DNA of 64,000 nt from Silurus meridionalis. Taxonomy: Eukaryota > Chordata > Actinopteri > Siluriformes > Siluridae. Positions 33,701-56,680 of this stretch are shown here, piece by piece. The number at the start of each line of letters is the position of its first letter. Position 1 is the first letter of the stretch. Location: NCBI RefSeq assembly GCF_014805685.1, contig NC_060886.1:25530108-25594107 (forward strand), in the 5' to 3' direction. A program made the translations under genes and the position numbers. The notes below the pieces were generated by a model. That model saw only the letters and a program-made list of their open reading frames with translations, was not told the DNA's origin and made no database searches.

Positions 33701-36700
33701 AGAAGGTCAGCGACCTGTGTAAAGACTTCTGCAGCCGCTACATCTCCTGCCTCAGGAGCAAGATGAACAGCGAGACCCTGCTCAGTGGAGAAACCGATGG
33801 CCCTTACTCTCCCCTACACACTCCAGTAAACATATTTTCCAACCTGTAGCTGTAGTGTGATTAAAGGCTGGCTTATTTTGTGATACTTTTAGTGCAACCA
33901 ACGTTATCATATTTATTACAAAGAATGAAATAAACCCATGAAACTGATGCAAAAAGTGTGTGTCAAATGTAAACCATTTCGAATATCTTCTAACAAGATA
34001 TAAGTATAATTAAGCTGGAGTATAAAGTTAATCCAAAAACCAACTATGTTAAAATAATGTTGTTTTGTTTTTGTTTTTTTACAGGATTCCCAGGGCTCTG
34101 TGGTTTCTTACTCACCTATGCAACAGGGAAACCTTTCAACAATCACTCAGTCCCAAATGGTGTCAGGTACAATGTATTTGTCAGTTTTCACACCCCCGAC
34201 ACACACATACTGTTTGCACACATTAAGCACAGACTTACACACAGTAATAAAGCTGGCACTAATATAAGCACATCGTAAAAAGCAGTGCAAATAAAAGCCA
34301 TCTGGGAGAACTGGGAAAACACTTGCATTAGGTAGCGAGTATTATCTATTTGTACTGAATTCATCTTAACATGTAGTGAGTTTTAACGCACGACTTTATA
34401 AATGATGCTGTTGCCCAGTGAGAGAAAAATAATTCTTGATAGTTCACTATTTGTTGCATACCACATTCCCTAAAAATGTCATGACGAATAGTTTTTTAAA
34501 GTAATGACAAAAGTAAATCATGTAACTCTCACATATACACACACAAAAGGCATAACATGGCTTTTCTGCTATGGAGCTATCGTCATCGAGAAGATTTGTC
34601 TCTAAATGTTGACTAGTGCTGTAAAAAATATCTGAAAATTTTCCTCCATTATTTATTTGTGTTATTTGTTGTATATGTTTAAGGAGGTGCAGTGTATCAA
34701 CCGGTCACAGTAGTCACACCCCAAGGTCATGTCATGGCTCAGGCCATTTCACCGAGCAAGATACACCTTCAGAACAGCCAGGTGTGGACCTCATTTATGT
34801 TAACAGCCTACAGCTTTAAAGTAGTCCCACACAATTTCACATTGACACGCTCACCTGTTCCGCTTTTTCTCTAAGCATTTACAGCTGCAGATGAATCAGG
34901 ATTTTGGTTTCTTCAGTAACGAAGACAGCTCCTCTAAAAACAAGCGTGGCGTACTCCCCAAACAGGCCACCAACGTCATGCGCTCATGGCTCTTCCAACA
35001 CATTGCGGTGAGTTTGTCATCCAGATGCTGATGCTAAGTTTGTTAATATTTTTCAAGCCCTCGTTTGACAGCGGCTATTATCTCTCACAGCACCCGTATC
35101 CTACCGAAGATGAGAAGAAACAGATCGCTCATCAAACCAATCTCACTCTGCTACAGGTCAACAACTGGTATGTTACTCCGTTCCACCGGACACACGGTGT
35201 TTGTCTTTATTTCTGTCTGCATCACATTAGATTTAGAGCATACGGTCACATGAATACAATCTGGCTACCAATGTATTTATTACATCAGTGGTCACCAACC
35301 CCCGGGTCAATTGGTACCGGCCCGCACAGAAAGAATACATAACTTACATTATTTCCGTTTTATTTATTATCTTATTCTGAATTATTCTTATTATTATTCT
35401 TATTCTGTTTTATTTTGGAAAATTAACGTATTCTCTCCACCACATCTGTCTATGACTCTTGATGCATGTGAAGATGCTTGGCCTCGGTCACATGTCTTAC
35501 CTCCATCTGCTACCTTCTTAAAGGGGCTGCTCTGGCCGCTAACACATAATACATTACCGCTAAATTCAAACCCCCAAGCTAGCAAAATGAACCAGAAACA
35601 ACATAGTGTATTCACGTTTATTATTATATTTAGAAAATACCAGCTTTTATGCTGGTCATATCATTTTATTTTGTTGTATTAATCCACCACACCTTAAAGG
35701 CCGGTCCGTGAAAATATTATTTGACATTAAATCAGTTTGTGGCGCAAAAACATGTTTGGGGACCACTGCATTACATCATAAGTGTTTGGTTTCTACTTTC
35801 ATGCCTTTTTGTTGATTTATTAAACATGAAATCTCCTCCTCTTTGCTGAAGGTTTATTAATGCACGGAGGCGGATCCTGCAACCCATGTTAGATGCCAGC
35901 TCCACAGAGATACCCAAAACCAAGAAAAAGACTCCACAGCCCCGCCCTCTACAGCGCTTTTGGCCTGATTCAATTGCTTCTTCTGTGTCCCAGCAACAGT
36001 TTCTGGAACAAAACATGGATGAAGGTATAGACCATGAATAGAATCAGTTTTAATAACCGAAACAGAAAAAAGACGCTGAAGTAGTTCCACAGTTATACAA
36101 AATGCTGTACGTGTTTTTTTAATGCACTTTTAATTGACATTTAATGTTAGCTATGCTAAAACCATAAAAGTGCGGTTGTGTCTGTCATTCTCAGACAAGG
36201 TAATATCAAAGAAGGCAGGACAATTGAAATACATCAGCACATAAATGTAGTTAAAGTAGGCATAAGTGTCTGATGAAAACAGACACACGAAGAAAACTAA
36301 AAATAGACTAGATAATAATGCAATACAAATTATTAGACATATTATAAAGCAATGTACAGTAATAAATATAGCAAGCCAAAACAGCAATAATAATAATAAT
36401 ACAAAGAAAGGAATGGCATGCACATCTTGTGTCTTTCTTCTTCTTCTTCTTCTTTCGGCTGCTCCCGTTTGCGGTCTCCACAGTGGATCATCCATCTCCA
36501 TACTACTCTGTCCTCTCCTCTTTCAGCACAACTACCTGCATGTCTTCCCTCACCACATCCATAAACCTCCTCCTTGCTCTTCATCTTTCCTCCTTCCCAG
36601 TGGCTCCATCCTCAGCATTCTCCTACAGATATACACCATGTCCCTCCTCTGCACATGTCCAAACCATCTCTATCGGCCTCTCTCTTTGTCCCCCAAAAAA

Positions 36701-37431
36701 CCCTCCTTCATGTGCTGTCACTCTAATAAACCCATTTTTCATCCTGTCCATCATGTGTCTATAAAACCTATATATATTCTTTGCCATCATGGAGTGCTTT
36801 ACTAAGACAAGAATGATGTGGATGAATAGGTTTAGTGCAAGGCTCAGGACAATTCACTGTGAGAATGTGAAAAATATTTCTGAACCTTAGTCGTCGTCTC
36901 GATCCGTTGAACTTGAAAAAGAAAATAGTTCACTCTATTATTAGGATTTTGTGAGTTCCAAAAGGATGAGCATCGTTCCCCTTTACTCATTGTGAGATTC
37001 GTCAGTTGCGCATGTGTGAGATTTATGCGGAAGTTGCTGTGATGTGGCACGAACACTGAGTTTGCATAGATTCACACGTATTAGAGGATGCACACGCTAG
37101 CTTCGGTGGGAATCGGCAAACAGCTTTTTTTGCATCTAGAACAAAACACAACACGCATCCTCAGTGATGCATATAGATAAACGTTTTTGTGCGTTTGTAA
37201 CTTCACTGCAATGTAATGTTTGCATTCTCTGTGTTTGTAGTTAACATTGTTACAGTTGGGATGAGCATGGACGGCTACCAAACTCTATCCTCAGACGGAG
37301 CTACACTCGCCATGCAGCAAGTCATGATGGGTAATCACAGCGAGGATGAAACAGACATCAGCGACGACGAGGACGACACACACCAGTCATCAGCTAACAT
37401 GACTGATCTAGGCCTCAATGCCAGTAACTGA
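30744..37431 (+). CDS. pknox1: PBX/knotted 1 homeobox protein 1 (Meis/PREP family TALE factor)
   Basis: Coding exons: 30744-30797, 31475-31596, 32549-32720, 33655-33825, 34085-34166, 34684-34781, 34885-35007, 35091-35167, 35852-36025, 37241-37431; all GT-AG. The Meis/PREP N-terminal domain is in exons 3-4 ([18 protein letters not shown], then [20 protein letters not shown]), which binds PBX. The TALE homeodomain spans exons 7-9 ([39 protein letters not shown]). The C-terminus has [13 protein letters not shown] and an acidic tail. Exon 9 is one base too long for its neighbours: the T run at 36000-36003 has one T too many and leads to an early stop, while removing one restores frame into exon 10. 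I treat this as a probable assembly error. It is a nuclear transcription factor. Confidence 0.93.
32029..32400. repeat. Tc1-like terminus and LINE 3' fragment in a pknox1 intron
   Basis: 32037-32060 (tatggccaaaaatatgtcca) resembles a Tc1/mariner-type inverted-repeat end. 32285-32395 resembles the 3' region of the LINE at 11300-11430 (cacccagatgagaataggtt). Confidence 0.5.
35287..35768. mobile_element. non-autonomous hAT element in a pknox1 intron
   Basis: Inverted ends cagtggtcaccaaccc and ggggaccactg, 482 bp in all, flanked by tattacat (35279-35286) and cattacat (35769-35776), an 8-bp target duplication with one mismatch. No transposase frame. Confidence 0.8.
36430..36760 (-). repeat. RTE-like LINE fragment in the last pknox1 intron
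   Basis: The stretch with ggctccatcctcagcattct, acatgtccaaaccatctcta and tcatcctgtccatc resembles, on the minus strand, the 3' part of an RTE-type LINE common in fish. It has no long open frame. Confidence 0.5.
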
Positions 37432-37465
37432 GTCTCTCTCTCTCTCTCCCTCTCCCTCTCTCTTT

Positions 37466-37502
<37 letters not shown>
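37432..37502. repeat. (TC)n/(CA)n microsatellite just after the pknox1 stop
   Basis: TC-rich then CA-rich dinucleotide repeats beginning immediately after the TGA at 37429-37431, hence in the 3' UTR. Confidence 0.9.
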
Positions 37503-37507
<5 letters not shown>

Positions 37508-40500
37508 ACTTTATATGGCCCTGACTTTGGCAAATTGATACGCCTGCACTACAGAGAGTTATTAAAAAAAAACAACACCTCTTCATGTGTACACACACAC
37601 ACAGTTGATAGAGAGCATTACATTACATACAAATGTGTTTAATTTATATGGAGATGTTTGTACTGCGTAGATGTCTAGGTGAGTGCACTTTTTTTTTTTT
37701 TTTTTTTTTTATAAAGACAGCAAAAAAGATAAATATTTGAATGTCCCCAAGTTTTTGTAACTTACATTCTTTTGAACTTGTTACACAATTCTATGCATTT
37801 CTATAATAGCTCATCTGGATGGCTAATTTTTGCAAGTTTGTCCTTATGATTGTGTGACTGTAATGACTGTAATCCCCCCTCATCCTGTTGTCCTCATTCT
37901 CTCTCACAACCATGTCATGAGAGCAACAATGAGAAATGCATATTTTTATATATTAAGAACAAAAATGTTTATTTCTCTCTTTTTTTGGTTTTATTTTATT
38001 TTACGTTTTATAAGGAATATTTATGTACAAAAAACATGCTAGTTAGTTGCCCAGTTTTCAGGGCTTTGTAACATTTTATAGGAAAACACACAAAAAAAAA
38101 ATAATTGAAAGGTTTTTGCATACATAAGTTAGCAACAAAACTATGCCTTACATTGTTCTTTTGTAAAATGAACTGAAGCACATGCGTTGTTGAGTAACTG
38201 ATGAGTGGCTCAGTTCGTTTCAGCCGTGTTTGCTGGAAAGACGGGAATGTACATCATAGTCAGTAGTTAGTATCAGTCCTCAAGCTACATTTAGACGCGT
38301 GGTTCTCCGTTTTGCCGCACTGTACATTTTATTCCCTGTACAATTCATCGGCTAATTAACACATCATCAAAATGCCGAGTGAAGGAGAAATATGCCGATC
38401 ATGCAATCTCTTGTAATGCCATAGAGAGCTGCACATCAAGATCTCCCAGGTTTACAGATACAATTATGGAACTGAAATTCCATTTATAAAACTGTCTCAA
38501 AATGTTACTAATAAAAGCATTAAAATCATGTGTTCAATCACATTAATGTGTGCCGTTTGCTTTTTAGCTGCAAAGTGAGATTTAGTGTGACAATTTTCCA
38601 TTCACTTAAAAATCATAAATCCCTTAAACTAAGCATTAAAGAAAATTGTTCACCCTATTATCAGGATTTGGAAGTTTTCCACTTTCAACCACATTTTCAG
38701 TATTTGAAATGGAAGAGGCACTTCTCTAAATGTGTTGCACTGCACCGTGATGCTGCATGAGGAGCAGTTCACAAACAGAGGTAGTTAAATTAAATATTAA
38801 TTATACAGTGCTTTTTATAATAAGCATGGTCAAAAAGCAGCTTTACAGAAATCTGACTGTATTGTAGATAAAAATGATTTTAATTAAAGTTTAATCCTGT
38901 TAAGCCAGAGTGGACCGTGGCAAGGAAAAATATTGGGTGACACCAGATAGTGAGAGAAAATGCTAAATCATTATTCTTTTGTAACTGGGAATTGGTGGCT
39001 CAGTGGTTAAGACATTTACTTCTGTCTGAGTTCAAACCCCACCACCACCAAGCTTCCACTGTTGGGCCTTAATCCTCAACCGCTCATCTGTTTAAATGAG
39101 TTTATTGCGAGGGCATTCTCCAAATAAAGTCAAACGGTAATCTTTAAAGCTGTGCAGAAGGGAACTTGTAGAAGCATTATTAGAGATTTTACTTTAATCT
39201 CTCAAACTTATTAACTGTTTAATGATGAAGACTTTTCTTTGTAGTTATTGTGTACATACTATTACAGTTTTGAACTGTTTGTTGAAACTGTTTATTTAAC
39301 TATAAACGAGTTAAACATGCCCCAGAGGTTCCAATGACCAGTGTTCCTGTCCTTTTCTATATAAAAATGTTCTTAGTAAGGGCTAAGTTTCAATAATATT
39401 TAATTATATCCAAATATTGAATTAATAAATGGTGTATTAATGGCTAAATAAAATCAAATACTTGTGAATGCATGTATAAAGTTAACATCTGTAATTGAAC
39501 AGAGTCCACTGAAATATTAGTGTGAAGTAGTTGCCTTTCATAAATGATAAACATCTCACTGTTGTCTAAAATTATAGTCTCTAGCTACCATTTCATGTGC
39601 ACAATCTCAATCCCTTTCATACATTATGTATTAATTAACAAGGATTTTGTACTGCAATTTCCTCAATGCTGGGGAAGATTTATGCCCTACCACACACTAG
39701 AGGCTTAGTGAACCTTGCGGACACAATGATATTCAGTCATTAGTGTTGTTTCCGAAACAGTTTATTTCATTTGATAGAAGAATCTGAATATATATATATA
39801 TAAAAAAATGCTTGCTCTTAAACATTGCAAAATTTTCACCTCAGTATTTCTGTTCGTTCAGGTCAACATTTTGAAATTCGGAAGATTTCTCTCTGTGTTC
39901 AATGTAAAGCCGTACGTGGTTATTAAAGCCTGTAGCAAATTCCAGCGCACATTCTAGCATTGATAACACTGTTTGTATTCGATCATTAGACGAGCTGCAC
40001 AGGATGTAAAATCTGGACTCATTTCAGTTGTCTGAGCTGATTGGAGAAGGATTTAGTGTTTCTTCTCTCTGCAAGGAAATAATAACATTATCTATTATTA
40101 TGTTAAGTACACTAGTGTTCGGTTGCAACTAATTGTTATATAGTCGATTACTATTTAAATAATAAATTATTCCTATAAATTATTCATTCTTTACTGTCAG
40201 AGCTGCTGTCAACACCTTCATACCAATAAGAATAAAACATTTAACGGCTTTTGATATATTTTGATATAATCTTACACTGAGAATAGAAATGATCCCTAAG
40301 ATCATGTTGTCTCCCTTCATCCAAATGGCTTCACCTGAGTCTCCTCTCTGTTTATAAACATCAGATATGATGGGCTACATATGTTTCTATTTAGCTCCGG
40401 TTCACTAATTGGATTGGATGAGCAGTGTTCCAAAAGTGCTTCTATATAGAGTAACCGTACTGGGACTTTTCACTCTGCTCCTCTGTATTTATCGTATGAA

Positions 40501-40780
40501 TTACCACTGCCTAGCTTGAAGCACATTATTAGACATTATCAGCTGACATGACAAATTACTTTTCTATATTTTGAGGAATTTCACTTTGAACTTTAAATCG
40601 TCAGATGAATATAAAATGGAAGAAGGGAGAAGCACTTTAAACAGGAATGTATAAGTCAGTATGAGAGCTATAAAGTGGGTGTGGCTTCTTCCGGATTGAT
40701 TTCTGTTAGTGGAGTAAAAATGTACAGATCATTTGGCCATATTGTGTCTGAAATGTTACTTATGACAGATTTTTATTTCT
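37503..40780. other. pknox1 3' UTR and intergenic DNA before tmprss3
   Basis: AT-rich. A tRNA-derived SINE-like piece is near 38990-39110 (ggtggctcagtggttaagac) and a LINE remnant near 39305-39360. No convincing exon on either strand. Confidence 0.45.
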
Positions 40781-40829
40781 TCATAAATAGATAGATGTAA
40801 TGGATATTGATGCTTTTAATTGCTCTTGT

Positions 40830-49560
<8,731 letters not shown>

Positions 49561-49620
49561 TGCTTTGTTCATCCACATGTTCAAGCACTACTCTGTGTCT
49601 TTCCCAATAACTAGACATAT

Positions 49621-49656
49621 CTTTCTCTCTCTCGCTCTCTCGTGCTCTCGTTCTCA

Positions 49657-49692
<36 letters not shown>

Positions 49693-49693
49693 A
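49621..49693. repeat. (TC)n microsatellite
   Basis: TC-rich repeat with a few interruptions, upstream of the first recognised tmprss3 exon. Confidence 0.9.
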
Positions 49694-49994
49694 TTTCAAA
49701 GGGATAGGGGGATACCTGAGCAGGTGAGGACTGAGAAGTTGTGTCGCTCTGAGTAGAGATCAGATGACCTCATCATCTCACTGGATACATAATCAGGTTA
49801 CAGAGGGACATGCATACCTTAAAAGGCACTGGGATGCTTCGACAGGAAAAATAAGCAAAAAAAAAAAAGAATCCAGCCCATCTTTAGTCTGTATCCTTTA
49901 TCGAAAAATAGATTAGATAGATAGAAACAGTTTAGTACCAAAAATTTCTGAAAATGTGGGGATGTGGAAATGTGCAGGAGGAATGAAAGTAAAT

Positions 49995-51637
49995 ACAGTG
50001 AGGAAAATAAGTATTTGAACACCCAGCTATTTTGCAAGTTCTCCCACTTAGAAATCATGGAGGGGTCTGAAATTGTCATCGTAGGTGCATGTCCACTGTG
50101 AGAGACATAATCTAAAAAATCACAATGTATGATTTTTTAACTATTTATTTGTATAATACAGCTGCAAATAAGTATTTGAACACCTGAGAAAGTCAATGTT
50201 AATATTTGGTACAGTAGCCTTTGTTTGCAATTACAGAGTTCAAACGCACACACTGCAGGAGGGATTTTGGCCCACTCCTCCACACAGATCTTCTCTAGAT
50301 CAGTCAGGTTTCTGGCCTGTCGCTGATAAACACGGAGTTCGAGCTCCCTCCAAAGATTCTCTATTGGGTTTAGGTCTGGAGACTGGCTAGGCCATGCCAG
50401 AACCCTGAAATGCTTCTTGCAGAGCCACTCCTTGGTTATCCTGGCCGTGTGCTTCGGGTCATTGTCATGTTGGAAGACCCAGCCTCGACCCATCTTCAAT
50501 GCTCTAACTGAGGGAAGGAGGTTGTTCCCCAAAATCTCGCAATACATGGCCCCGGTCATCCTCTCCTTAATACAGTGCAGTCGCCCTGTCCCATGTGCAG
50601 AAAAACACCCCCAAAGCATGATGCTACCACCTCCATGCTTCACAGTAGGGATGTGTTCTTGGGATGGTACTCATCATTCTTCTTCCTCCAAACACGTTTA
50701 GTGGAATTATGACCCAAAAGTTCTATTTTGGTCTCATCTGACCACATGACTTTCTCCCATGACTCCTCTGGATCATCCAAATGGTCATTGGCAAACTTTA
50801 GACGTGCCTGGACATGTGCTGGTTTAAGCAGGGAACCTTCCGTGCCATGCATGATTTCAAACCATGACGTCTTAGTGTATTACCAACAGTAACCTTGGAA
50901 ACGGTGGTCCCAGCTCTTTTCAGGTCATTGACCAGCTCCTCCCGTGTAGCTTTGGGCTGATTTCTCATCTTCCTTAGGATCATTGAGACCCCACAAGGTG
51001 AGATCTTGCATGGAGCCCCAGTCCGAGGGAGATTGACAGTCATGTTTAGCTTCTTCCATTTTCTAATGATTGCTCCAACAGTGGACCTTTTTTCACCAAG
51101 CTGCTTGGCAATTTCCCCGTAGCCCTTTCCAGCCTTGTGGAGGTGTACAATTTTGTCTCTAGTGTCTTTGGACAGCTCTTTGGTCTTGGCCATGTTAGTA
51201 GTTGGATTCTTACTGATTGTATGGGGTGGACAGGTGTCTTTATGCAGCTAACGACCTCAAACAGGTGCATCTGATTTAGGATAATAAATGTAGTGGAGGT
51301 GGACATTTTAAAGGCAGAGTAACAGGTCTTTGATGGTCAGAATTCTAGCTGATAGACAGGTGTTCAAATACTTATTTGCAGCTGTATCATACACATAAAT
51401 AGTTTAAAAATCATACATTGTGATTTCTGGATTTTTTAGATAATCTAAAAAAATCCAGAAATCACAATGTATGATTTTAAACTATTTATGTGTATGATAC
51501 AGCTGCAAATAAGTATTTGAACACCTGTCTATCACAGTGGACATGCAACTACGATGACAATTTCAGACCCCTTCATGATTTCTAAGTGGGAGAACTTGCA
51601 AAATAGCAGGGTGTTCAAATACTTATTTGCCTCACTG
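49995..51637 (-). mobile_element. Tc1/mariner transposon, complete ends, broken transposase
   Basis: The ends cagtgaggaaaataagta and tacttatttgcctcactg are inverted and flanked by TA (49993-49994 and 51638-51639). The inverted repeats extend over more than 100 bases. The minus-strand transposase is spread over three frames: N-terminal HTH region 51193-50798 ([20 protein letters not shown]), middle 50852-50640 with the first catalytic Asp (WSDETKIEL), and end 50643-50137 with the second Asp ([11 protein letters not shown]) and Glu ([11 protein letters not shown]), the DD34E set. The frame breaks mean it cannot act by itself. Confidence 0.93.
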
Positions 51638-52700
<1,063 letters not shown>

Positions 52701-52703
52701 TGT

Positions 52704-53271
52704 TTAGCTCATTGTAACTTTGCGAGGCAGGAAGTGGCTGCTAAGATGGTATGGACCGACCAAGTCACCTCTCCTGATGTGTCCTCGGTGGGACAGGGCT
52801 AGATATAGGCCAGGATAAGCTGCAGATGAATATGTTGTGTAGTGGTTTTCTTCTAAGTGCTCCTTAAACAGACAATCTGGAGAAAACTGTGTCTGTGGAT
52901 GAGAACGTTTTCAGCTGTTGAGTTACTTTTTATGGATTCGTGCACAGGCATGTAGAATTTCAAATACGATTCTAAAACTACTTGACAAAGGTACTGTAAT
53001 ACATTAAGATGGTGAAACATTTTGAACATTGTAGTTATTGTTTTCTTTAAGAAATATTGTTAGTTACGAATAAGGATTGATATCCTCCAATTTTCCCCTA
53101 ATTTTATATTATCACCATCCACTCCTCCAGCTCTCCCATACCATATGATAGATAAAAACCAGGGAGAGTGAAGGCTAACATGTACTTCCATAAAGAAGGC
53201 TATCCACATGTATATCATGCAACACATGCAATCATGCAATACACTTTGACTGTAAATCTGATTGACAGGAA

Positions 53272-53320
<49 letters not shown>

Positions 53321-55227
53321 ATCCCCACTCTGCCCTCAATACACAGGTAGTGTGGTGTTGTAACATTGTGGGAAAATATATTTCACCTTTCCTCGTGCAA
53401 TTCCTTCTTTATTCATACATAAATACAGTTTGCTCTTTATGCCACGAATGCCCACTACTCCAGGCTTCACTGCAAACACCTTCAACCAACCTGACAGAGA
53501 AAAACAGCATAGGTCTCCAAAAACGCAATTATATTCACTATCTGTGTTTGTCTTTGAATTTCTGAATAATCACTATGGATTTTGATAAATAATTCCACAC
53601 TTAAATACAAACAAGATGTACCTACTTTGCTCAGACGGTTCATGCACACCCCTAACATTTCCATTGGGTTGAATCTGCAGATGATAACCAATTCCAACAC
53701 GGCAGTACAAAAGCTGGTACGTTTTGACCATTCCAGTTGAATAAGCATCTGTTGGAAAATGTTAAAAATTATTATAGACAGTGTGTTGTACATATAAATG
53801 ACTTTGGTCAGGATAAATACATTCTTTTTTTAATGATTGAAAATTTCAGGATCAGTTGTAAAAAAAGGGAAAAAAAGGAATATATGAATATATTCATTAC
53901 ATTTTACCATTACCATTTTACATTTTATTATATATGAGATTGATTTAGTATTCATTACTGCCATACATTTTACCATGAAAATTTATAGAGGAGCTTATCT
54001 GTACTTGGTACATTAATTATTAGCTTTACTGTCATTTTTAGCTCTTTAAATCCAATATTTGCTTATAACTGTAGACAAATAAATGGCTATACCAATACGG
54101 TATACAACCACAAACTCATTTAATCTCTGACACACTCCTGCTATCAGTGTATGGTTTGGGGAATACGTCATACCCATGTCCTTGTGTCTATAATGATTAT
54201 GTTTTTAAACAGGCAAAATAAATATCACATGGTGAAGCTTTGGTTCTGTGTGAGAGTCACACAGATCAGAGCTTTATCTTTGTCACACACTTTTAGCATC
54301 TGTTCTGCCTGGTGAGAAGTAAGACTAAAACAGCGCCTTAAAGCTTCAGACTCACAGCAAACAAAAAAGCCTCAGACTGTGATGAACCCACTTGCATTTG
54401 CAAACGTACATTACATAATCTCTTATATTGTGCTGTTATTAAAGGTGTACAGTAAATGTAGTGTCTGTTTTTAGTATATAATTACACCATGACTGTAGCT
54501 GCATTGTCTCATTTATGTTAGTATCCAACATATCATAATAAAACAAGACATATGATGTAATTAGATACATTTGTTTTATACAATGTTTTCTCCTATCTTT
54601 TAATGCGCCAATAGGCATGCAAATGTCCAATTCATTACTTAAATACATTTTAAGTAATTCTGTTGATTTTGTTGTTTTCTTATACACGTGTAAGACTTGC
54701 AGTGTGTTCATATACAAGTGATTTTAAGATTGAAAAAAGCTTAGGGAAAAGCCAAAAACAATATAGAAGCATTAACATTTGATATATTGTTAGCTATGGA
54801 AAACCTAAGACTTTTTTAGACTGAATAACTACAATGTGTTTTGATATTATGGCTAATTTAAAATAGAATCCATTTTTCAAAAAATCTCTATCTCAATAAA
54901 AACATTAACCAGATATTTTGTACCATAAACAAAAAAAATGTTTTACTTACATGTCGTGCTGATCACATTACTTTTTCTTAGACCCCATATTGTTGAATCC
55001 TGTATCCCATATTCGACTATATCATTTTTACAAAAAAGGACAAACATTTTTCTTTTCTCATTTTAGAGCCTACCTTTCTGCCTCAATTTTGATTCTTTGA
55101 TTGACAGCAGCCACATGTGCCTGAGTCGGCTTGTCAGATCCCGGCCTGTGTCCATCTTCGACCTCTTACACCTCACACACACCCCGAGCAGCATTGTGAC
55201 ACACACGAGTGTCAAGCGTAAATCCAT
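52704..55227 (-). CDS. fibroblast growth factor, FGF4/6-like, 4 coding exons
   Basis: Exons on the minus strand: 55227-55074, 53748-53626, 53490-53387, 52892-52704; 570 nt, 189 aa plus TAA. All junctions are GT-AG with phases 1, 1, 0. Exon 1 gives a signal peptide (MDLRLTLVCVTMLLGVCVRC) and a basic stretch. The beta-trefoil core follows: LLYCRVGIGYHLQIQPNGNV in exon 2, AVKPGVVGIRGIKSKLYLCM in exon 3 (104 nt, the usual size of this FGF exon), then CLFKEHLEENHYTTYSSA and HFLPRK in exon 4. It is a secreted ligand for FGF receptors with heparan sulfate. YPGLYLALS and the VGIG motif point to the FGF4/6 group, whereas TYQL and LYLCMNKEG recall the FGF8 group, so I give no symbol. The extra intron before the core (after residue 51) is unusual. 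Confidence 0.88.
53274..53315. repeat. (GA)n microsatellite in the FGF intron
   Basis: GA repeat about 70 bases downstream of the exon 3 donor on the coding strand. Confidence 0.95.
53750..55073 (-). other. FGF intron 1
   Basis: AT-rich sequence with no recognised exon or element. Confidence 0.5.
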
Positions 55228-55229
55228 GA

Positions 55230-56110
55230 CAGCAGCATCAATTCCACACAAACCCACTGAGTGTCCTGGTGAGCCATGGTGCCATGTTTCTTGATATCTA
55301 CAAATGCCCAGAAAATACTTATATATGCCTGACACACTACTGAATCTTTCTGTATAATCTGTCCTTTTCTAACTATAAACAGGGTGAGTGTATGATTCTC
55401 TCTTTCTGTCTCTCTTTCATTTTATATCCTTTATCTTACCTTATATCCTCTCACTGTGATCTCTGATTCCTTAATGACACTCACACTCATAAGTACAATA
55501 CACAGTTCAAGTGTGAGAGATAGATGTTTTACGTCTCTAACAATCCTAATCCTTTCAGTGTTATCTCTACCCCCATATCTATGTACCAGTAGCTTTTCTT
55601 ACAAACAAACTATAATATGATATCTCAACAGAGCTACACTGACTCACAGGTAGAACTGGCACAAACAGTAGACTTTAATCTTGCACTGTAAAAATATTGT
55701 TATTAGTTTCTATATGAACAGTAGCTGTGCAATTTGCTGTTGTTTGGTAGCTCTGACTAGAGTGCACTCTGACCATCCAATCAAAGGATCTAAAAATGGC
55801 AACATTATTGGATGCCTGCTAGATGGCCCCTGAAGTCAGCAACTCGCAACTTAAATTTACACACAGGAGAAAATATACAAAATTAAAAGAATAGACTACT
55901 GGGAATATTTTAATTTCTATTCATGGAAAAATATATACAAATGTAAGTAAATGATTCTGATAGAGTTTAGGCCAGCAGAGAAAGTTGCTGGCTCCAATAA
56001 CCTGCCACTGGTAGGAACACTGGGCACATTGCAAGAGAATTCATGCTTCATGTGGTGACAACCATTACAAGCCACAACCAAACACAAAGCACACGCGAAC
56101 ACGTTCTTAC
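55230..56110. other. FGF upstream region
   Basis: AT-rich DNA that should hold the promoter of the minus-strand FGF gene. I see no clear TATA or CpG cluster. Confidence 0.35.
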
Positions 56111-56680
56111 TTCCAACTTCACACATATGGAAATGTTTTGGTGCAACTTTGGTGTCATTTTTAAATTACAGCTCAGACGCAGTCCACACAGGCTGCTCAG
56201 GTGCTTGTTCAGTCTCTTGTCATTTCGAGACTGGACTACTGCAACTCTCTGCTGGCAGGGCTACCTCTGAACGCTATTCTTCCACCGCAAATAATCCAAA
56301 ACACAGCTGCATGACTTGTGTTCTACCTGCCCAAGTTCTTCACTGCTGCGCTCCTTCCACTGGCTTCCACAATAATTACTGCAGGTATCAGATTTAAAAC
56401 ACTGATGCTTGCCTACAAAGCCAAAAATGGACCAGCACCCTTTTACCTTCGAGACCTCATCACTCCTCACTCTGCACCACGCTGCCTGAGATCATCCAGC
56501 ATTGCTTGACTGGTACCACCTTCTCTTAGGGTAAGAATTAAGTATACTTCAAGGCTCTTCTCTGTCCTGGCACCGAGGTGGTGGAATGAATTTCCCCTAG
56601 ATGTCTGAACAGCGGAGTCCCTGGCAATCTTTAAGCAACAGGTGAAGACCTACCTTTTCCTGGAACACTTAAACTAACAC
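56110..56680 (+). mobile_element. L2-clade LINE, 3' end of reverse transcriptase
   Basis: The frame reads SLVISRLDYCNSLLAGLPLN near 56210-56270, then FKTLMLAYKAKNGPAPFYLR at about 56392-56451. These are typical of the C-terminal domain of L2-type LINE polymerases. In-frame stops are present. The 3' part has caacaggtgaagacctacct. No activity expected. Confidence 0.8.

Noticed and set aside
40781..40829. Extended C-terminus of tmprss3
   Set aside because: Created by the one-base shift at about 40882; the conserved ending is in the other frame.
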